Positions 18,691-29,000 of a DNA stretch of 43,182 nt are shown piece after piece. The DNA is from Planctomycetota bacterium. GTDB taxonomy: Bacteria; Planctomycetota; UBA1135; UBA2386. The notes below the pieces were generated by a model. It made no database searches. It saw only the letters and a program-made list of their open reading frames with translations, and was not told the origin of the DNA. Each line of letters begins with the position of its first letter. Within the stretch, counting starts at the first letter, position 1. The stretch is from contig JADZDL010000014.1 of the NCBI GenBank assembly GCA_020851075.1, positions 1-43,182 of the forward strand, in the 5' to 3' direction. The translations under genes and the position numbers were made by a program.

Positions 18691-19653
18691 CTACCGGCGG
18701 CCTCTACGGACCAACACGAACAGGGCGAACAAAGAAAGTAGAGCAAGGACGGGCAAGAACCACTGCGCAGACGGGGAACTGCGCTGCCATTCCGGCCACG
18801 TCACGAACAGGAAGTTGAGGATCGGTTGCGCAGCGAACATCGCCACGAGTGCGCCAAGGGCGAGGAACGGACCGAAGGGGATCTTCGCCGCACCGCCAAA
18901 CAGGACGCCGACGCCACCGATCAGGGCGCCGAACACACAACCAAGGAACATGGTCAGCAGGGCCGCTTGCCAGCCCAGGAACGCGCCGATCATGCCCATG
19001 AACTTGACGTCGCCAAACCCCATGGCCTCCTTGCGGAAGACCTTGGTGCCCACGATGCGAATCGCCCACGTGACCCCACCACCAGCGAGCAGCCCGATGA
19101 CACTGCCGAGCAGCGTCCGCAGCGCCAACGGGGATTCAGGGGCGGTGCTGATGGGCCCCGCAAGCCCTGGCCAGAAGCCGGCCAGGAGCCCGATCACCAT
19201 GCCTGGTTTGGTCAGCACATCGAGCAGCAGCTGATGGTCCAGGTCGATGAAGGAGTTGGCGATGAGCAGCGACAGGAAGATCGCGTGCAGCAACATCGCG
19301 ACGGCAGCCTCGGTGTGCACCACGTAGCTGCCATCCGCGAGCGGCACGAACGCCGGGCCGTAGGGTGGCCAGATCGCCAACGCGAGGAACAACGCCGCGG
19401 TGAGCAGTTCGACGAGCGGGTAGCGGATTGAGAACGGCTGCTGGCAGCAGCGCGCGCGACCGCGCAACAATAGCCAGCCGAGCACCGGCAAGTTGTCGTG
19501 CCAGCGGATCTTGGCGCCGCAGTTGGGGCAGTGCGAGCGACCACCCAGGGACCGCCTGCGCGGGTCCTCCTGCGGAAGTCGCCAGATGACGACGTTCAGG
19601 AACGAGCCGACGCATGCCCCCAGCAGGGCTGCGCCCACCTCGATCACCGCCAT
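18691..19653 (-). CDS. pilD: Prepilin peptidase (type A24)
   Basis: About 320 residues (an ATG two codons upstream, at 19659, is equally possible). A bitopic-to-polytopic aspartic protease that cleaves class III prepilin signals and N-methylates the new N-terminus. GSFLNVVIWRLP marks the N-terminus. Catalytic Asp lies in SFIDLDHQ and in GFGDVKFMG (GxGD). The zinc-binding loop has CPNC, but the second half reads RGRARCCQQPFSIRYPLVE: the first Cys of the usual RCRxC is Ala, and an extra Cys sits beside the retained one. About eight membrane helices are present, plus a Pro/Gly-rich insertion in the middle. It should process the prepilin at 9646-10338. It is upstream of the OmpA/Pal gene, with which it may be cotranscribed. 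Confidence 0.92.
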   Translation of the reverse strand: MAVIEVGAALLGACVGSFLNVVIWRLPQEDPRRRSLGGRSHCPNCGAKIRWHDNLPVLGWLLLRGRARCCQQPFSIRYPLVELLTAALFLALAIWPPYGPAFVPLADGSYVVHTEAAVAMLLHAIFLSLLIANSFIDLDHQLLLDVLTKPGMVIGLLAGFWPGLAGPISTAPESPLALRTLLGSVIGLLAGGGVTWAIRIVGTKVFRKEAMGFGDVKFMGMIGAFLGWQAALLTMFLGCVFGALIGGVGVLFGGAAKIPFGPFLALGALVAMFAAQPILNFLFVTWPEWQRSSPSAQWFLPVLALLSLFALFVLVRRGRR

Positions 19654-19830
19654 GGCCATGCCGGAACGCCAACGCCGCCCGCCGAGGCAGCGCCCTATCG
19701 ACCCTGTTCGCCCTTGGACGCGGTCCCAGTGACCGCCACACGGAGTGCTGACCCACCACGTGCGAACGCCTCAGGCAAGAACCGCCAGCATACGGTCCAG
19801 CCGGATGGAATCCATAGGAGTTGCAGACGA

Positions 19831-19845
19831 CCACCGTCTCGGTGG
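19831..19845 (-). terminator. Short hairpin after the 617-residue lipoprotein gene
   Basis: CCACCG-TCT-CGGTGG is a six-base perfect stem just past the lipoprotein stop. The following minus-strand sequence has no strong T-run. It is weak compared with the terminators of the other three lipoprotein genes. The remaining gap to the peptidase start shows no gene. Confidence 0.3.
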
Positions 19846-19853
19846 CCACCGCA

Positions 19854-21707
19854 CTAACGATCGGAGAGCCGCAGCTCCCGGAAGCTTGGCAGCGGCCCCC
19901 CGCTGCGCAACTCGGCCTCGATGAGGAAGCGCACAAAACCGCCGGTACCAACCTGGATCAGATCCTGATCAGCCGCCCGTTCGACGCGTCCAACCCGGCC
20001 AGGCGTGAGGTCGGGCTCCCCCACCCGAACGGCGTCTGCTGCGGTTGCCTGCCACTGCACGAGCAGCCCGTCCTCGACATCGACGAGTCGGAGCACACCA
20101 CCGTCCCGATCGATGGGCAGTGCCCGCCACGGCGACACGCCACGAGCCGTCCATTGGCACGCCGGGGCCATACCGTAGGTAAACGTCACAACCGTGGTCG
20201 CCACCTGGCCACGCAAGCCGACGATTGGCGGCTCGGCAACCGTGGACCACGCGGCTTCCACGGCCAGGATCGAATTGTAGGGCAACGGCTCCCCGAGCAA
20301 CTGGATGGCGCTGGCGGCTGCAAGCGTCAGCGCCGTGTGATCCCCCGCAAGTTCGGTGGCGAGCGTGATGCGACCGCGCAAGGTCACACCACCGGCGGCG
20401 ACGATCGCAACTGGCGAAGCATCGATGAGTTCCTGCACCGCGGTGCCGTGGCGAGGCACCTGCAGGGGGCGCGATGACGCGGCGATCTGCAACTCACCCG
20501 CGATGCGCACGGAGCCACAGGAGAGCAGCTGAACCGGCCCCGAAGTTGCCTCGACGCGAACCTTGATCCCGGCCGGAATGTCGATGCCCAGGAAGGGGAA
20601 GCTGGCTTCGCGACTCACCACCAGAACCCCATCGCCCCGGTCAAACGGCACGCCCGGCTGCAGAACGGTGTCGGCGCGCGGCCGGAAGACCCCGAGACTG
20701 CCGTCGCCGGCTTCCACCCGCACGCAGGGTCGCACGATGCCGCACACGGCTTCAAAACCGGGCAGAACAGGATCGTCGCCGACGATACCGCCATCCTTGC
20801 CTGGCCAGGGCCATTCGACCAACGCGACCGAATTGCCGGGCACGACGGTCCAGTACGGATCGGAGGTGCAAAGCACGGCATTGCCGGCGTAGTCCAGAAG
20901 CGGTGCGGTGACGTTCGAGAGACTCACGCTCACGTAGTCATCCTTGCGCAGGGAGCAAAGGCCTCCATCGATGCGACGCGGAGTCGTGCCAAGATCGATT
21001 TCGATCGTGCTGCCCGGAAAGTCATCGAGGCGCGACGTGATCACGCGAATGCTGCGCGGTAGAAGCTGTTCGAGTGGACTGCCGAGGCGCTGGATGCGAA
21101 ATGCGTCCGGGCTCACCGAAGCCGGCAGCACCGGCAGCGTGAAGTGCATCTGCAGCCGCGGCGCATCGGCCGGCAGCGGCTGGGCGAGGTCGTAGTTGCG
21201 CAGCACGAACGGCAGCTCGGCGACCGGCCGCAACGGTGCCGGCCGCGTGGGCGACACGTCGGCCAGGCCCGCGGTGCGAAACTCATAGGTGCGCGCCGCC
21301 GCCAGCCGACGACCGTCCGCGGCTCGCACCGCGTCTGGGCGAGGATAACCAGCGACCTGCAATCGGTACCGACTGGCCGGGTGGAACGAACCATCGGCGA
21401 GGCTCGCCGTGAGCGGTGGCCGCGGCTCGAAAGTGACCCAGTTCGCCCCCACGCGCAGGGAGCCCGGCACCTGATTGCCCTCGGCGTCGAGCACGGAGAT
21501 CGCGTCCGAAGTCACACTCAGTGCATGCAGGGCATCCGAGAAATAGACGGTGACCGAGTCGTTGAGAAGCAACGGCTGGGCCGAGGCACCGAGCTCCGGG
21601 GACGTGCGCAGGACCTCGAACTCCACCAGCTTGGGCTTCGAACGCCAGCACGCAGTCGTGCTGAGCGATAGCAGCACCAGGCAGGGCAAATGGCGGAATC
21701 GGGTCAT
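19854..21707 (-). CDS. Exported lipoprotein, short form of the poly-Gly lipoprotein (D)
   Basis: A 617-residue protein. The signal MTRFRHLPCLVLLSLSTTAC gives a lipidated Cys at 20. Residues 35-180 resemble an Ig-like Big_5 domain: LLNDSVTVYFSDAL, then WVTFEPRPPL and FHPASRYRLQVAG. A second beta domain follows (LQMHFTLPVLPASVSPDAF to DYAGNAVLC). Its middle matches the 1143-residue protein at 26068: FPFLGIDIPAGIKVRVEA and SCGSVRIAGELQIAAS parallel that protein's VKIPQGVTVQG and SGNFEVAGTLSVRG. The Gly-rich part between is lost. The C-terminus ends FRELRLSDR, related to that paralogue's ending. It is expected on the outer membrane or cell surface. The function is unknown. Confidence 0.75.
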   Translation of the reverse strand: MTRFRHLPCLVLLSLSTTACWRSKPKLVEFEVLRTSPELGASAQPLLLNDSVTVYFSDALHALSVTSDAISVLDAEGNQVPGSLRVGANWVTFEPRPPLTASLADGSFHPASRYRLQVAGYPRPDAVRAADGRRLAAARTYEFRTAGLADVSPTRPAPLRPVAELPFVLRNYDLAQPLPADAPRLQMHFTLPVLPASVSPDAFRIQRLGSPLEQLLPRSIRVITSRLDDFPGSTIEIDLGTTPRRIDGGLCSLRKDDYVSVSLSNVTAPLLDYAGNAVLCTSDPYWTVVPGNSVALVEWPWPGKDGGIVGDDPVLPGFEAVCGIVRPCVRVEAGDGSLGVFRPRADTVLQPGVPFDRGDGVLVVSREASFPFLGIDIPAGIKVRVEATSGPVQLLSCGSVRIAGELQIAASSRPLQVPRHGTAVQELIDASPVAIVAAGGVTLRGRITLATELAGDHTALTLAAASAIQLLGEPLPYNSILAVEAAWSTVAEPPIVGLRGQVATTVVTFTYGMAPACQWTARGVSPWRALPIDRDGGVLRLVDVEDGLLVQWQATAADAVRVGEPDLTPGRVGRVERAADQDLIQVGTGGFVRFLIEAELRSGGPLPSFRELRLSDR

Positions 21708-21833
21708 GAAGCGACGGTGGATTCTACGGTGCACCGTCGACGACGGGCGCGGCAAAGGCAATCGACTCTAGTGGCCCGAGGACGCTGCATCCACTTGCAG
21801 CCTCCCGGAAAGACCTGAGCAAGGGCACGGAGA

Positions 21834-21877
21834 CGAGAAAGGGGCCAGCAGACGGTCGTCTGCTGGCCCCTTTCTCG
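21834..21877 (-). terminator. Very strong hairpin terminator after the 1313-residue lipoprotein gene
   Basis: A 21-base perfect inverted repeat (21834-21854 with 21857-21877) separated by two bases, with a GC-rich core flanked by AAA/TTT. It begins 26 bases past the stop codon at 21904. It would stop transcription from either direction and insulates the two lipoprotein genes. Confidence 0.9.
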
Positions 21878-21903
21878 GGTTGGCCCACCAGGGCGCGGGC
21901 GAA

Positions 21904-24900
21904 CTACTGGTTCGGCACCAGGCGATAGACAATCGTCATGCTGCGCAGCGACGGCGACAATGCCGGCGACACGGAGACATTGTTCTCCATCGTGAGACGC
22001 ACGTTCATGTAGCGCGGCAGGAGGCCCGTAGCGGTGTCGCGAATCAGGTTGACCTGGTCTTCCGTGACGTAGCGCGTGAGGCCGCCCGTGAGGATGCGCG
22101 GATTGTCGCCCGATCCACTTCCATCCGGGGTCGAGTTCGCCTGGCTGTAGCGGAACGCTTCACAGGCGTAGTTCGGGTTCAGCAGGTTGCCGCGCGTGCC
22201 CATCGTATCGTCGGCAACCTGGCCCGCCTGGCCATAGGAGGGGTTGTAGAGCCTGTCGTTGTTGACGAACGACTCGGCACCGCGCATCTCGAGCACCACC
22301 GAGGTACCCGCCGGCTGGCGGATCTGCGGCGGATCGATCTGCGTGACGATGTCCTGGATGCGCAGGTCCGTGCTGATCGCGGCGAGGTTCGGGAAGCCGT
22401 CCGAGGCGACAACCACCGGCGTGCCGGCGGGATCATTGACAAACTGAGCCATCTGCGGCTTCAGCGTGTCGATGAAACCGAACGTCATCATCGAAACCTT
22501 GCGCACGAAGTCCGCGCGCGCCCAGTTCATCATGCCGTCGCCAGCCGGAGCAGCAAACAGGGCACGAGTCGGATTGCCGAGGCCCGCGTCCTTGAGGATG
22601 CTCTGTTGCGCCGACAGCGTGTTGGCCGGATCGATGAGGATAGCTGCGCCCGTGATGAGGTCCTCGCCACCGGAGGCCTGCACACGCGTGTGGGGCCACG
22701 ACGGGAAACCGCAGCCGGCAGGCCAGCTGTCGTAGTAGCCACCCGGGTTGCCGAGCGGCAGGTCCGCGGGCGGTCCAAGCATGGCGACCTGGAAGCTGTT
22801 TGCGCCCGAAGCGACACCGTTGGCAGCGCTATCGGCGAATACCTTCCAATCGACGACCAACGGCAACGCGATCGGGTCGTGGTCGAACGCACGGTCACCA
22901 CGGAAGTCACCGCTGTCGAGGTTCCACTTCGTGCCACCCCAGACCGTGACCCACTCCGGATCCGGAAGGTCCGCGACCCACGGCGAATCGATATCGGCCG
23001 TCATGTCGTTGTTCGGCGCCGGAGCATTCGGCTGGCGCGCACCGCCAAGGCCGATGACCTGACCCGAAGCATCGATCGTGACGAGGCGCGAGTCGCGCCA
23101 CGTGTAGGAGCGATCGAAGCGCGGGAACGGCACATACTTGACGTTGAACGACGAGCGGAAGGCCTCGTTCGGGTTGATCTTGTAGACCTTGTCCTCGAAC
23201 ACAGGCACCGCGGTCGTGCCAGGCAGCACGTTCTCGCTGAACACGTTCGACAGCGAGCTGTTCATGGCTGCGCAGACGAACTGGCAGAACGGCACCGAGT
23301 TCGGCGCGTTGGCCGCATCTGGGTTCAGCCAGTAGCGGATATCAGGCCGGCGCCCGCTGTGCGCGAGCGACATCGTGTAGCGATCGAAGACGTCGTAGAA
23401 GATCGTCTCATCGTTGAACGGGGACCAGTAGAGCTGCTCGACATCGATGCCCATCTCGGCCGGCTGACGCCGATCGAGCGAGAAGTCATCCTCGATGTAG
23501 CGCATCTGCATGCGCGAACCATGCGGGTTGTGCGGCTCGATCACGCGGCCGACGTTCTGCGGCAAGCTCTGCCAGTATTCATAGACCTGCGGCACGGCCG
23601 GCGGGTCCTGACGGCTGATCATCTTGGGCGCCCAATAGAGCAGGCCAGGGTGCGGCGCACCGTTCTGGTCCGCCGGGATGAGGCGCGTGTTCGTATTGAA
23701 GTACTCGTTGCTGTCCGCAGCCGGATCCCAGCACTCACCGCCATCGATGCGGCTGATCGTCTGCAGGTTCTGGCTGTCAGCATCGCGGCTGAACCGCACG
23801 CCAGCGGCGCCGTAAAGGCGACCCCCCTGCAGGCGGAACTGGCCGAAGATGTCGGTGGAGCCGGGCAGCGAGCCGTCTTCGTCCGCATCATTGAACAACC
23901 AGGCATGCCAACCGACGAGGTTCGCCGGAGCAGCCGGATCGAGACGGAAGTCGACAGACCAGCTATCCAGCGGGCTCGTCGGGTCGTCGAAGAGCTTCAG
24001 CGAGTTGCCAGCGAGGTCCGACGCACCGCCGGTGCCGAGCTTCACGTGCACACAGTAGGTCTCCGTCACGTTGGCGGCGTGGAAGAGGCCCATCGGCGCC
24101 TGCAGACGCAGCACCGTGCCGTCGCCAGCCACGTCCGAGAGACGAGTCGGAACGACGCGCGCGGTCGCCTTCTTCGGATCCCCCATCTGCTGGGTAAAGG
24201 TCTCCGTGGCCACCGACATATTGGTGATCAGCAGGTTGTCCAGGTTGTCGACCTGGTCGAGGTCCATCGGCTTCGTGAACTCGATGGCGACCGACGACAC
24301 CGGGTTTACAAGGGTGCCGCCCACGCCCGTGGGCTGCGGGTCGATGCGGAGGAACTCATGACGCCACGCCGCGTCACTGACGGCCATCGTCGACCCGATG
24401 AACGGCACGTTCTCGTAGTAGACGGCGCGCAGCACACAGTCCTGGCCTTCCACGTTCGTGGTGTTGGCTTCGAACGAATGCGCGCGGCCCAGCGAGTCGA
24501 GACCACCTTCGAGCGACGACACGCGAACGCGGGCCTCGGTGGCCATCTGGCCTTGCTCCTGACCACCGTTGGTGTTCGCGCTCAAACCGAGCGGCAGCGG
24601 GCCACCGACTTCGGTGCCGATATCAAGGTTCTGCAGGATCTCCGCCCGCAGCGTCACCGCTTCGAGGGTGCCATTTGGCATCAGGACCTGGATCGTCTGC
24701 GTCAGGATGTCGCCGCTGCGCAGCGGTTGCGAGACAGGCACCGACACCGGCCCCAGCGGCAGGCCACTGCTGCTGAGCGGGCCTTCCACGAATGGATAGC
24801 GACCGCGTACCGGCACGAAGTGCAGGCGCTTGTTCAGGGTGATCGTGCGGGTCCCAGCATCGATGGCCGTGATGCCCATCGGCAGGCTAGCGACGATCAT

Positions 24901-25845
24901 CGGCGCTTCCGCTTCGAACAACTTGCCCGAAGCGCCGTCCGACAGGTTGCCGGAACGGAAGTCGCGGACCACCGAGTCGACACCCGCACTATCGGGGCCG
25001 TTCAGATCCGAAATGCCATCTTCCTTCACGTAGAAGGATGCGGCAGCGCGGCCGCGCGACGGAATCGCGATGCGGATGTTGGCCGTCACACTGTCCGTCG
25101 AAGCCGGCAGGCCCGGCGTCGTGAAGCCACTAGCACCCTCGCCGCCGAGGATCGTGGTGTCGAGGATGATGTGGGTGCCCTGCGGGATGATGCGGCTCGA
25201 CAGGATGCGGAACGCGTTGACGGGGTCGACGACGTTCGGGTCGCCCTTGAACTCGAGCAACTGGATCGCCGACGGATTGACGCGGAAGAACTCCTCGTCG
25301 ACCGTGATCGTATTGCTGAAGTTCAGTCGGATCGCGGCGTTACGCGGCACGATCGGAATCGGGCGCGACGTCGTGTTCTGGCCACGGTAGGCCGCCGCCA
25401 GGCTGGGCAGGCCTTCCTGAGCCGACTGCAGGGCCGCCTTGAAGTTGGCTTCCTCCGGACCGCTCCGGTTATCCCAGAGGATCACGAGCTCTTCGTGGCC
25501 CACATTCTTGTCGAACGACCGGAACTCGTAGGTCGCCGAAGGCACCTCTTCGCCGCCGGCATCGAACAGCGTCTGCGTTTCGATATTCGGATTGACGACG
25601 ATGTTCTGCGCCACGCGCACGAGCTTGCGATTGAAGCGCAAGCGGCGATCGCCGACCGATTCATCGATGCGCTGGTAGGCATAGACATCGACCAGTCGAC
25701 CAAGGTCCACACTCAGTAGCTCGGGCTTGGCCGAGGCACTGCCAATGGCGCCAACCTTGGAGGACGGTCCACCACACGCCGCCAACATGGCGACCAGGAG
25801 CGTCGCCGATTGCAGCGTCCTGGAACGGAACTTCGCTTGCTTCAT
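21904..25845 (-). CDS. Giant Ig-like-domain lipoprotein (A)
   Basis: A 1313-residue protein. The signal ends MLAAC, lipidated Cys 24. Residues 40-300 contain GRLVDVY (49-55), VPRNAAIRLNF (167-176), GLPAS (245-249) and VRDFRSGN (293-300), all shared with the protein at 29751. Big_5/SbsA-type Ig-like domains are indicated by AAIRLNFSNTI and, near 505-630, VSSVAIEFTKPMD with ASDLAGNSLKL. Later parts include QLYWSPFNDETIFYDVFDRY and IALPLVVDWKVFADSA. It ends with MNVRLTMENNVSV and MTIVYRL. No enzyme motif was found. It is probably a surface-displayed structural or adhesive protein. It is monocistronic by the terminators on both sides. Confidence 0.8.
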   Translation of the reverse strand: MKQAKFRSRTLQSATLLVAMLAACGGPSSKVGAIGSASAKPELLSVDLGRLVDVYAYQRIDESVGDRRLRFNRKLVRVAQNIVVNPNIETQTLFDAGGEEVPSATYEFRSFDKNVGHEELVILWDNRSGPEEANFKAALQSAQEGLPSLAAAYRGQNTTSRPIPIVPRNAAIRLNFSNTITVDEEFFRVNPSAIQLLEFKGDPNVVDPVNAFRILSSRIIPQGTHIILDTTILGGEGASGFTTPGLPASTDSVTANIRIAIPSRGRAAASFYVKEDGISDLNGPDSAGVDSVVRDFRSGNLSDGASGKLFEAEAPMIVASLPMGITAIDAGTRTITLNKRLHFVPVRGRYPFVEGPLSSSGLPLGPVSVPVSQPLRSGDILTQTIQVLMPNGTLEAVTLRAEILQNLDIGTEVGGPLPLGLSANTNGGQEQGQMATEARVRVSSLEGGLDSLGRAHSFEANTTNVEGQDCVLRAVYYENVPFIGSTMAVSDAAWRHEFLRIDPQPTGVGGTLVNPVSSVAIEFTKPMDLDQVDNLDNLLITNMSVATETFTQQMGDPKKATARVVPTRLSDVAGDGTVLRLQAPMGLFHAANVTETYCVHVKLGTGGASDLAGNSLKLFDDPTSPLDSWSVDFRLDPAAPANLVGWHAWLFNDADEDGSLPGSTDIFGQFRLQGGRLYGAAGVRFSRDADSQNLQTISRIDGGECWDPAADSNEYFNTNTRLIPADQNGAPHPGLLYWAPKMISRQDPPAVPQVYEYWQSLPQNVGRVIEPHNPHGSRMQMRYIEDDFSLDRRQPAEMGIDVEQLYWSPFNDETIFYDVFDRYTMSLAHSGRRPDIRYWLNPDAANAPNSVPFCQFVCAAMNSSLSNVFSENVLPGTTAVPVFEDKVYKINPNEAFRSSFNVKYVPFPRFDRSYTWRDSRLVTIDASGQVIGLGGARQPNAPAPNNDMTADIDSPWVADLPDPEWVTVWGGTKWNLDSGDFRGDRAFDHDPIALPLVVDWKVFADSAANGVASGANSFQVAMLGPPADLPLGNPGGYYDSWPAGCGFPSWPHTRVQASGGEDLITGAAILIDPANTLSAQQSILKDAGLGNPTRALFAAPAGDGMMNWARADFVRKVSMMTFGFIDTLKPQMAQFVNDPAGTPVVVASDGFPNLAAISTDLRIQDIVTQIDPPQIRQPAGTSVVLEMRGAESFVNNDRLYNPSYGQAGQVADDTMGTRGNLLNPNYACEAFRYSQANSTPDGSGSGDNPRILTGGLTRYVTEDQVNLIRDTATGLLPRYMNVRLTMENNVSVSPALSPSLRSMTIVYRLVPNQ

Positions 25846-26025
25846 GTCAGTGTGCCCTTCGTCAAAGACCGGCGGCGGCTGCCGTCGGCAATTCTTCGCT
25901 GTGTGCTGTGGTGCCGGCGCCTCGCGGAGGAAACGCCGACTCTGCTATCGGAATCTTGGGGGTACCAAAGCGACTCGGGGTCAATGGCGCGATGCCACTG
26001 GCCTCAGGCCCTCAGGAAGGTGTTA

Positions 26026-26061
26026 GGAAAGAACAAAACTGCCGGTGGCTAACCCACCGGC
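26026..26061 (-). terminator. Rho-independent terminator after the 1143-residue lipoprotein gene
   Basis: GCCGGTGG (26041-26048) pairs with CCACCGGC (26054-26061) across a five-base loop. On the minus strand the stem is followed by AGTTTTGTTCTTTCC. It lies seven bases past the stop codon. Confidence 0.85.
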
Positions 26062-26067
26062 CGCCAA

Positions 26068-29000
26068 TCAGAACCGGAACGGCAACCGCAGGAAGTGCAG
26101 TTCCGGACGCGGCGAGGACGGGCCGAGCGCCGGAGGCGTGTCACCAGGGGTGCTCCGGAAGTTGCAGTCAAACAGGATGTCAAACTGCACGTAGGAGGCG
26201 CCGAGCTGGCGAACCGCCTCTTGGACCAGCGGGTCCTCAAGGTTGTAGACGTACGTCCCCGCCGCGGCCGGGTAACGCGTCGCGGCACTATTCGCCGGAT
26301 CCTGGTGGAAGGCGAAGCCGATGCGCACGTTCGAGTTGGGCACACGCTGGCCGCCCACGCTGCCCGGGTAGGTCGAGCCAAGACCTTCCTGTCCCGACGT
26401 GATCACCTGGAAGAACTTCGCGCGCACCTGCACATCGCGAGCCGTCGCCGGGAAGGCGCCACTCTCAGGCGACAGTTGCAGCACGCGGTCCGTGTGCGAC
26501 AGGATCCGGAAGCTGCCAACCACGGAGCCGACCGCGTCCAGCACTTCGGCTTCGTATTGGCTGTAGAGATCGACCGTGCCGCCCAGCGCTGCCGTCGAAA
26601 GCTGCACGCGGTAACTCGGCTTGTCGAGGAACGTCGCGTTGGTATCGCTGCTCAAGATCGACGTCGCGGGAACGACCAGCGGGTAGTTGATCTTGACCGA
26701 TTCGCCACCGGCGCTCGCGTAGCTGGCGTAGCCGGTCGTCGAGTCGATGCCCGCGAACTGGTAGATCGGGCCGTAGAGGCTGCCCGGCGTGCCCGTGGGG
26801 TCGACGATCGTACGCGTGTCGCCGTTGTCGAAGTTCTGGCGGATGCGATCGCTCGCACCGGTGTCCAGCCACTTCGAACGGATGCGCGAGGTAGCCGAAA
26901 ACGGCACCGGCATCAGCATGGGCGCCGGCCGGATATCACCTTCGTTGTCGCCGATATTCGTCGGCGTGCCATTGTCATCGACCAGCGTGCCCTGCGCGTT
27001 CGGGAAACCGCGCCAGGCCAGCATCTGCTGCTTCAGCGCACCACTGAGTTCGATACCCTGACGCAGCACCCGGATGTTGTCGTCGAGCACGGTATTGGTG
27101 CCGTCCGCATTGGTGCCGGGAGGCGCCATGAGCTGGACGATACCCATGCCACCCAGCGCGCCGAGCGGCATCGAGTCGTAGGTAGCCGCCGTGATGGTCT
27201 CCTGACCGCGGTTGGCCGGATACTTGCCAACTACGATCGGGGCCAGCGTCGTGCCCGTCGTGCAGACACCGCCGTCGGCAGAGATCGCGAAGTCGTAGTC
27301 CTTCTGCGCGTAGGTGTCGATGCGGCCGAACGGCGCCACGGTGCTGTTGCCACCGTGCGTGTTGATCTCGATGCGGGTCGCCGACATCAGCACAACCATG
27401 CCGCCGGCGCCTGCACCACCACCACCACCCTTCCAGCCCGTGTTCGCCTGTTCGCCGCCGCCGCCCGAACCACCGTCGGCAGTGATGCGACCGCTTTCGC
27501 GAACGATGATGTCACCGAGCGCCTTCACGATGAGGACGCCGCCACCACCACCGCCGCCGCCACCGCTGCTGTCGTTGGCGAAGTTGACGTCGCTGGTCGT
27601 GCAGCTCGTGTTGTAGGACAGGTCACCACCACCGCCCCCACCACCCCCGCCGATTGGCACCGACAGTTCGCCCGCGATGCGCAGGCCGAGGCGGAAGTTG
27701 ATGGCCGAGCCCCAGAAGTTGTTGTCGTCGCGCGAGTCGATGAACACCGCCGCGCCTGGTGTTCCACCTGACAGTTGTCGCGAAGCCGTGCCCGCGTTGC
27801 CCGTGCAGCCTTGACCACCCGAGCCAGTTTGCTGGACGAAGGTCGGCTGCGAAGTCGCCGGCGGATTGGCCGCGATCGTCTTCGTACGGTAGTTGGGGTC
27901 ACCTTGCGTAGCGAGGGAGCCGCCGCCACCACCGGAACCACGGCCGCAGCCCGCCGCGCAGGCGAGGCGACCACCGGTGCCACCGCCAAGCGGCCGCTGC
28001 AGGGGACCATTGCCCGTGCCGCCGACTTCGTCGCGCAAGGACGTGCTCGGCGAGCCTGCGCCGCCATCGCCACCGCCGCAAGCGCCGTAGCCACCAGCCT
28101 TCGGGAAGTTGGCCGATGCAATCGTGTTGGCGCGCGTGCCGTCGCCACCGCGCACTGACAGCGTGCCAGCGACCTCGAAGTTGCCGCTCACGAGCCAGAC
28201 CATCGGGTTCGTGCCCTGACCCTGCACCGTGACGCCCTGCGGGATCTTGACGTTCTTGAAGTTGAAGACGCCGCCGGAAACGTTGTACGGCACGCCGGCC
28301 TTCGGCGTGACCTGCGTGAAGTTCGTGTTCAGCAGCACCGTCTGCGCAGAGGGTTCAAACTCAAGATTCGTCGCCGAGCCTTCAAAGGCAAAGCCAGCCT
28401 TGATGAAGCCCGCTCCAACGTCTGCCACCGGTTCGCCGAACGCAGCCGACAAGTCGAGGCTCGACGAATCGAGGAAGCTCTCGATCACACTGTCGAACTG
28501 CTCCTCGTACGCACGGCGGGTCTGGAACGAGCCAAACACCCGATTGTAGGCGGCATTCGAGACGTTCGATTCGCCCGAGATGTCCTCGAGGCTGCTTTCC
28601 ACGATCACGCGAATGGTCGCGTTGTTCGGCAGCACGCCGACCGGACGCAGCACGAGCGTCGCGCCATCGAGGCGGTTGCTCTCGAGTTCGACATCGGCCG
28701 GAATCCAGGTGTTGGCACCGAGGATCGGATCATCGTACTCGAGGAACACGCGGCCACGCGCGTTCACGTTCCGCACGAGCGGGTTGGTGTCCAGAGCAAC
28801 CGGCACATTGGTCGCGCTGGGGTTGAGCGGCTGGTCGAAGTTCAAGCGAACTTCGACGTCTGGCTGACCAAGCTTGTTGAGCACAACACCCGTCGTGTCC
28901 GGGGTCGGCGAGAGATCGAGCGAGACGCGTGCCGGCCCACCTGCAGCGCTGTTGCGGAACAGCTGCGAAGGCGCGGTGCCTTCTGCCGTCGAGAACTGCA

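Noticed and set aside
21880..25719. 1279-codon open frame on the plus strand opposite lipoprotein A
   Set aside because: It is the codon-bias shadow of the minus-strand gene. The translation is Arg/His/Val-rich without domains, while the minus strand gives a lipobox protein with a close paralogue.
27405..27660. CCACCACCGCC-rich DNA that looks like a tandem repeat
   Set aside because: It is the glycine-codon runs of lipoprotein C with mixed third bases, so not a nucleotide-level repeat array or CRISPR.
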